9,058 nt of DNA, from positions 1-9,058 of the forward strand of contig CAJMBB010000076.1 in assembly GCA_905211615.1 (NCBI GenBank), given 5' to 3'. Positions 6,918 to 9,058 of this stretch are shown here, piece by piece. Under the pieces are notes generated by a model. It was not told where the DNA came from and made no database searches. It saw nothing but the letters and a program-made list of their open reading frames with translations. This DNA comes from an uncultured Collinsella sp. (GTDB lineage: Bacteria; Actinomycetota; Coriobacteriia; Coriobacteriales; Coriobacteriaceae). A program made the position numbers and the translations under genes. Position 1 is the first letter of the stretch. Each line of letters begins with the position of its first letter.

Positions 6918-6964
6918 GCCCAGGCCACCACAAAGGCGCCTGTCCCCATCGTGGTGGTTTGGGC
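6918..6964. repeat. Long hairpin next to repeat copy C
   Basis: GCCCAGGCCACCAC (6918-6931) pairs with GTGGTGGTTTGGGC (6951-6964) over 14 bp with two wobbles. The 19-nt loop contains CCTGTCCCC. The CCTGTCCC loop core is the same as in the 48-bp repeat although the stem differs, suggesting a related REP-like family. It is not followed by a T-run. Confidence 0.7.
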
Positions 6965-6977
6965 ATGTGTGCATCGG

Positions 6978-7001
6978 GTGGTATCTAAGTTGAGATACCA
7001 C
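6978..7001. promoter_or_regulatory. Perfect 9+9 bp palindrome upstream of glmS
   Basis: GTGGTATCT and AGATACCAC are perfect inverted repeats around AAGTTG, with a further half-like site TGGTATATCA at 7005-7014. It lies 111 bp before the glmS start. GGTAT...ATACC resembles operators of GntR/HutC-type amino-sugar regulators (NagR/DasR-like), which control glucosamine metabolism in other bacteria. The regulator is not in the window. Confidence 0.5.
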
Positions 7002-7022
7002 TTCTGGTATATCAGCTTGCGT

Positions 7023-7052
7023 TTGCGTGAGTACAATACTCGAACGTTATAC
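7023..7052 (+). promoter_or_regulatory. Probable glmS promoter
   Basis: TACAAT at 7032-7037 is a good -10 but lacks a clear -35 at the right distance. TTGCGT (7023-7028) with TTATAC (7047-7052) and an 18-bp spacer is an alternative. Either gives a leader of roughly 50-70 nt. The palindrome at 6978-7001 lies immediately upstream, a suitable place for regulation. Confidence 0.35.
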
Positions 7053-7111
7053 GTCTCAGCGCCCCCTGTGCGTGGACGTCTTGCAGTCACGCGAACGAAG
7101 GGATTTATCCT

Positions 7112-8959
<1,848 letters not shown>

Positions 8960-9009
8960 TTGGTTCCGCCGTTCTAGCAGCTAAGGCCCGGCTCCGCATC
9001 AAGTGAACT

Positions 9010-9050
9010 GCCTCCCATTTCTTGGACATGAGAAATGGGAGGCTTTCTTT
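9010..9050 (+). terminator. Rho-independent terminator of glmS
   Basis: A perfect 13-bp stem (9010-9022 with 9031-9043) with an 8-nt loop is followed by TTTCTTT. It lies 50 nt after the glmS stop and marks the end of that transcript. Confidence 0.92.
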
Positions 9051-9058
9051 ATGCGCGT

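Overview
The window looks like chromosome from a high-GC, anaerobic, gut-type actinobacterium of the class Coriobacteriia, most likely Collinsella or a close relative. This rests on overall impression: GC-rich third positions, strong Shine-Dalgarno sites, a PTS component, the split transketolase and short GGGACA-containing hairpin repeats between genes. No database search was possible, so the genus is an inference.

Layout. Positions 1-80 are an untranslated leader with two tandem hairpins; the second has a T6 tail. Positions 113-3092 hold a four-gene plus-strand operon: transaldolase, transketolase N-terminal subunit, transketolase C-terminal subunit and a fructose-type PTS EIIA protein. It closes with a terminator at 3135-3167. 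Positions 3175-3865 have no intact gene. They hold two direct copies of a 48-bp repeat flanking about 420 bp with eight copies of TTAGAGAGA (both orientations), nested inverted repeats, a G9 run and a remnant of a winged-helix protein. On the minus strand, 3866-4744 encodes LarE, the sulfur-insertion enzyme of nickel-pincer cofactor synthesis. A divergent promoter region (4745-4917) separates it from a HAD-family phosphatase/phosphomutase (4918-5568). That gene converges on a LacI-family regulator (5682-6794, minus) through a shared bidirectional terminator. The LacI gene is divergent from glmS (7112-8959). The roughly 320 bp between them contain a third copy of the 48-bp repeat, a second long hairpin, a candidate LacI operator and a strong 9+9 bp palindrome. 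A clear terminator follows glmS.

How the genes fit together. Transaldolase and the two transketolase halves form the non-oxidative pentose phosphate branch, interconverting pentose phosphates with fructose-6-P and glyceraldehyde-3-P. The attached EIIA suggests the operon serves a PTS-imported sugar or sugar alcohol, with EIIB/EIIC encoded elsewhere, probably upstream. GlmS draws fructose-6-P and glutamine into glucosamine-6-P for peptidoglycan. LarE, the HAD protein and the LacI regulator are probably separate transcription units.

Nothing here is convincingly a new system. The least explained segment is 3223-3640, the inverted-repeat array with a winged-helix remnant between two 48-bp repeats. 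The leader of the pentose-phosphate operon is a plausible attenuator.
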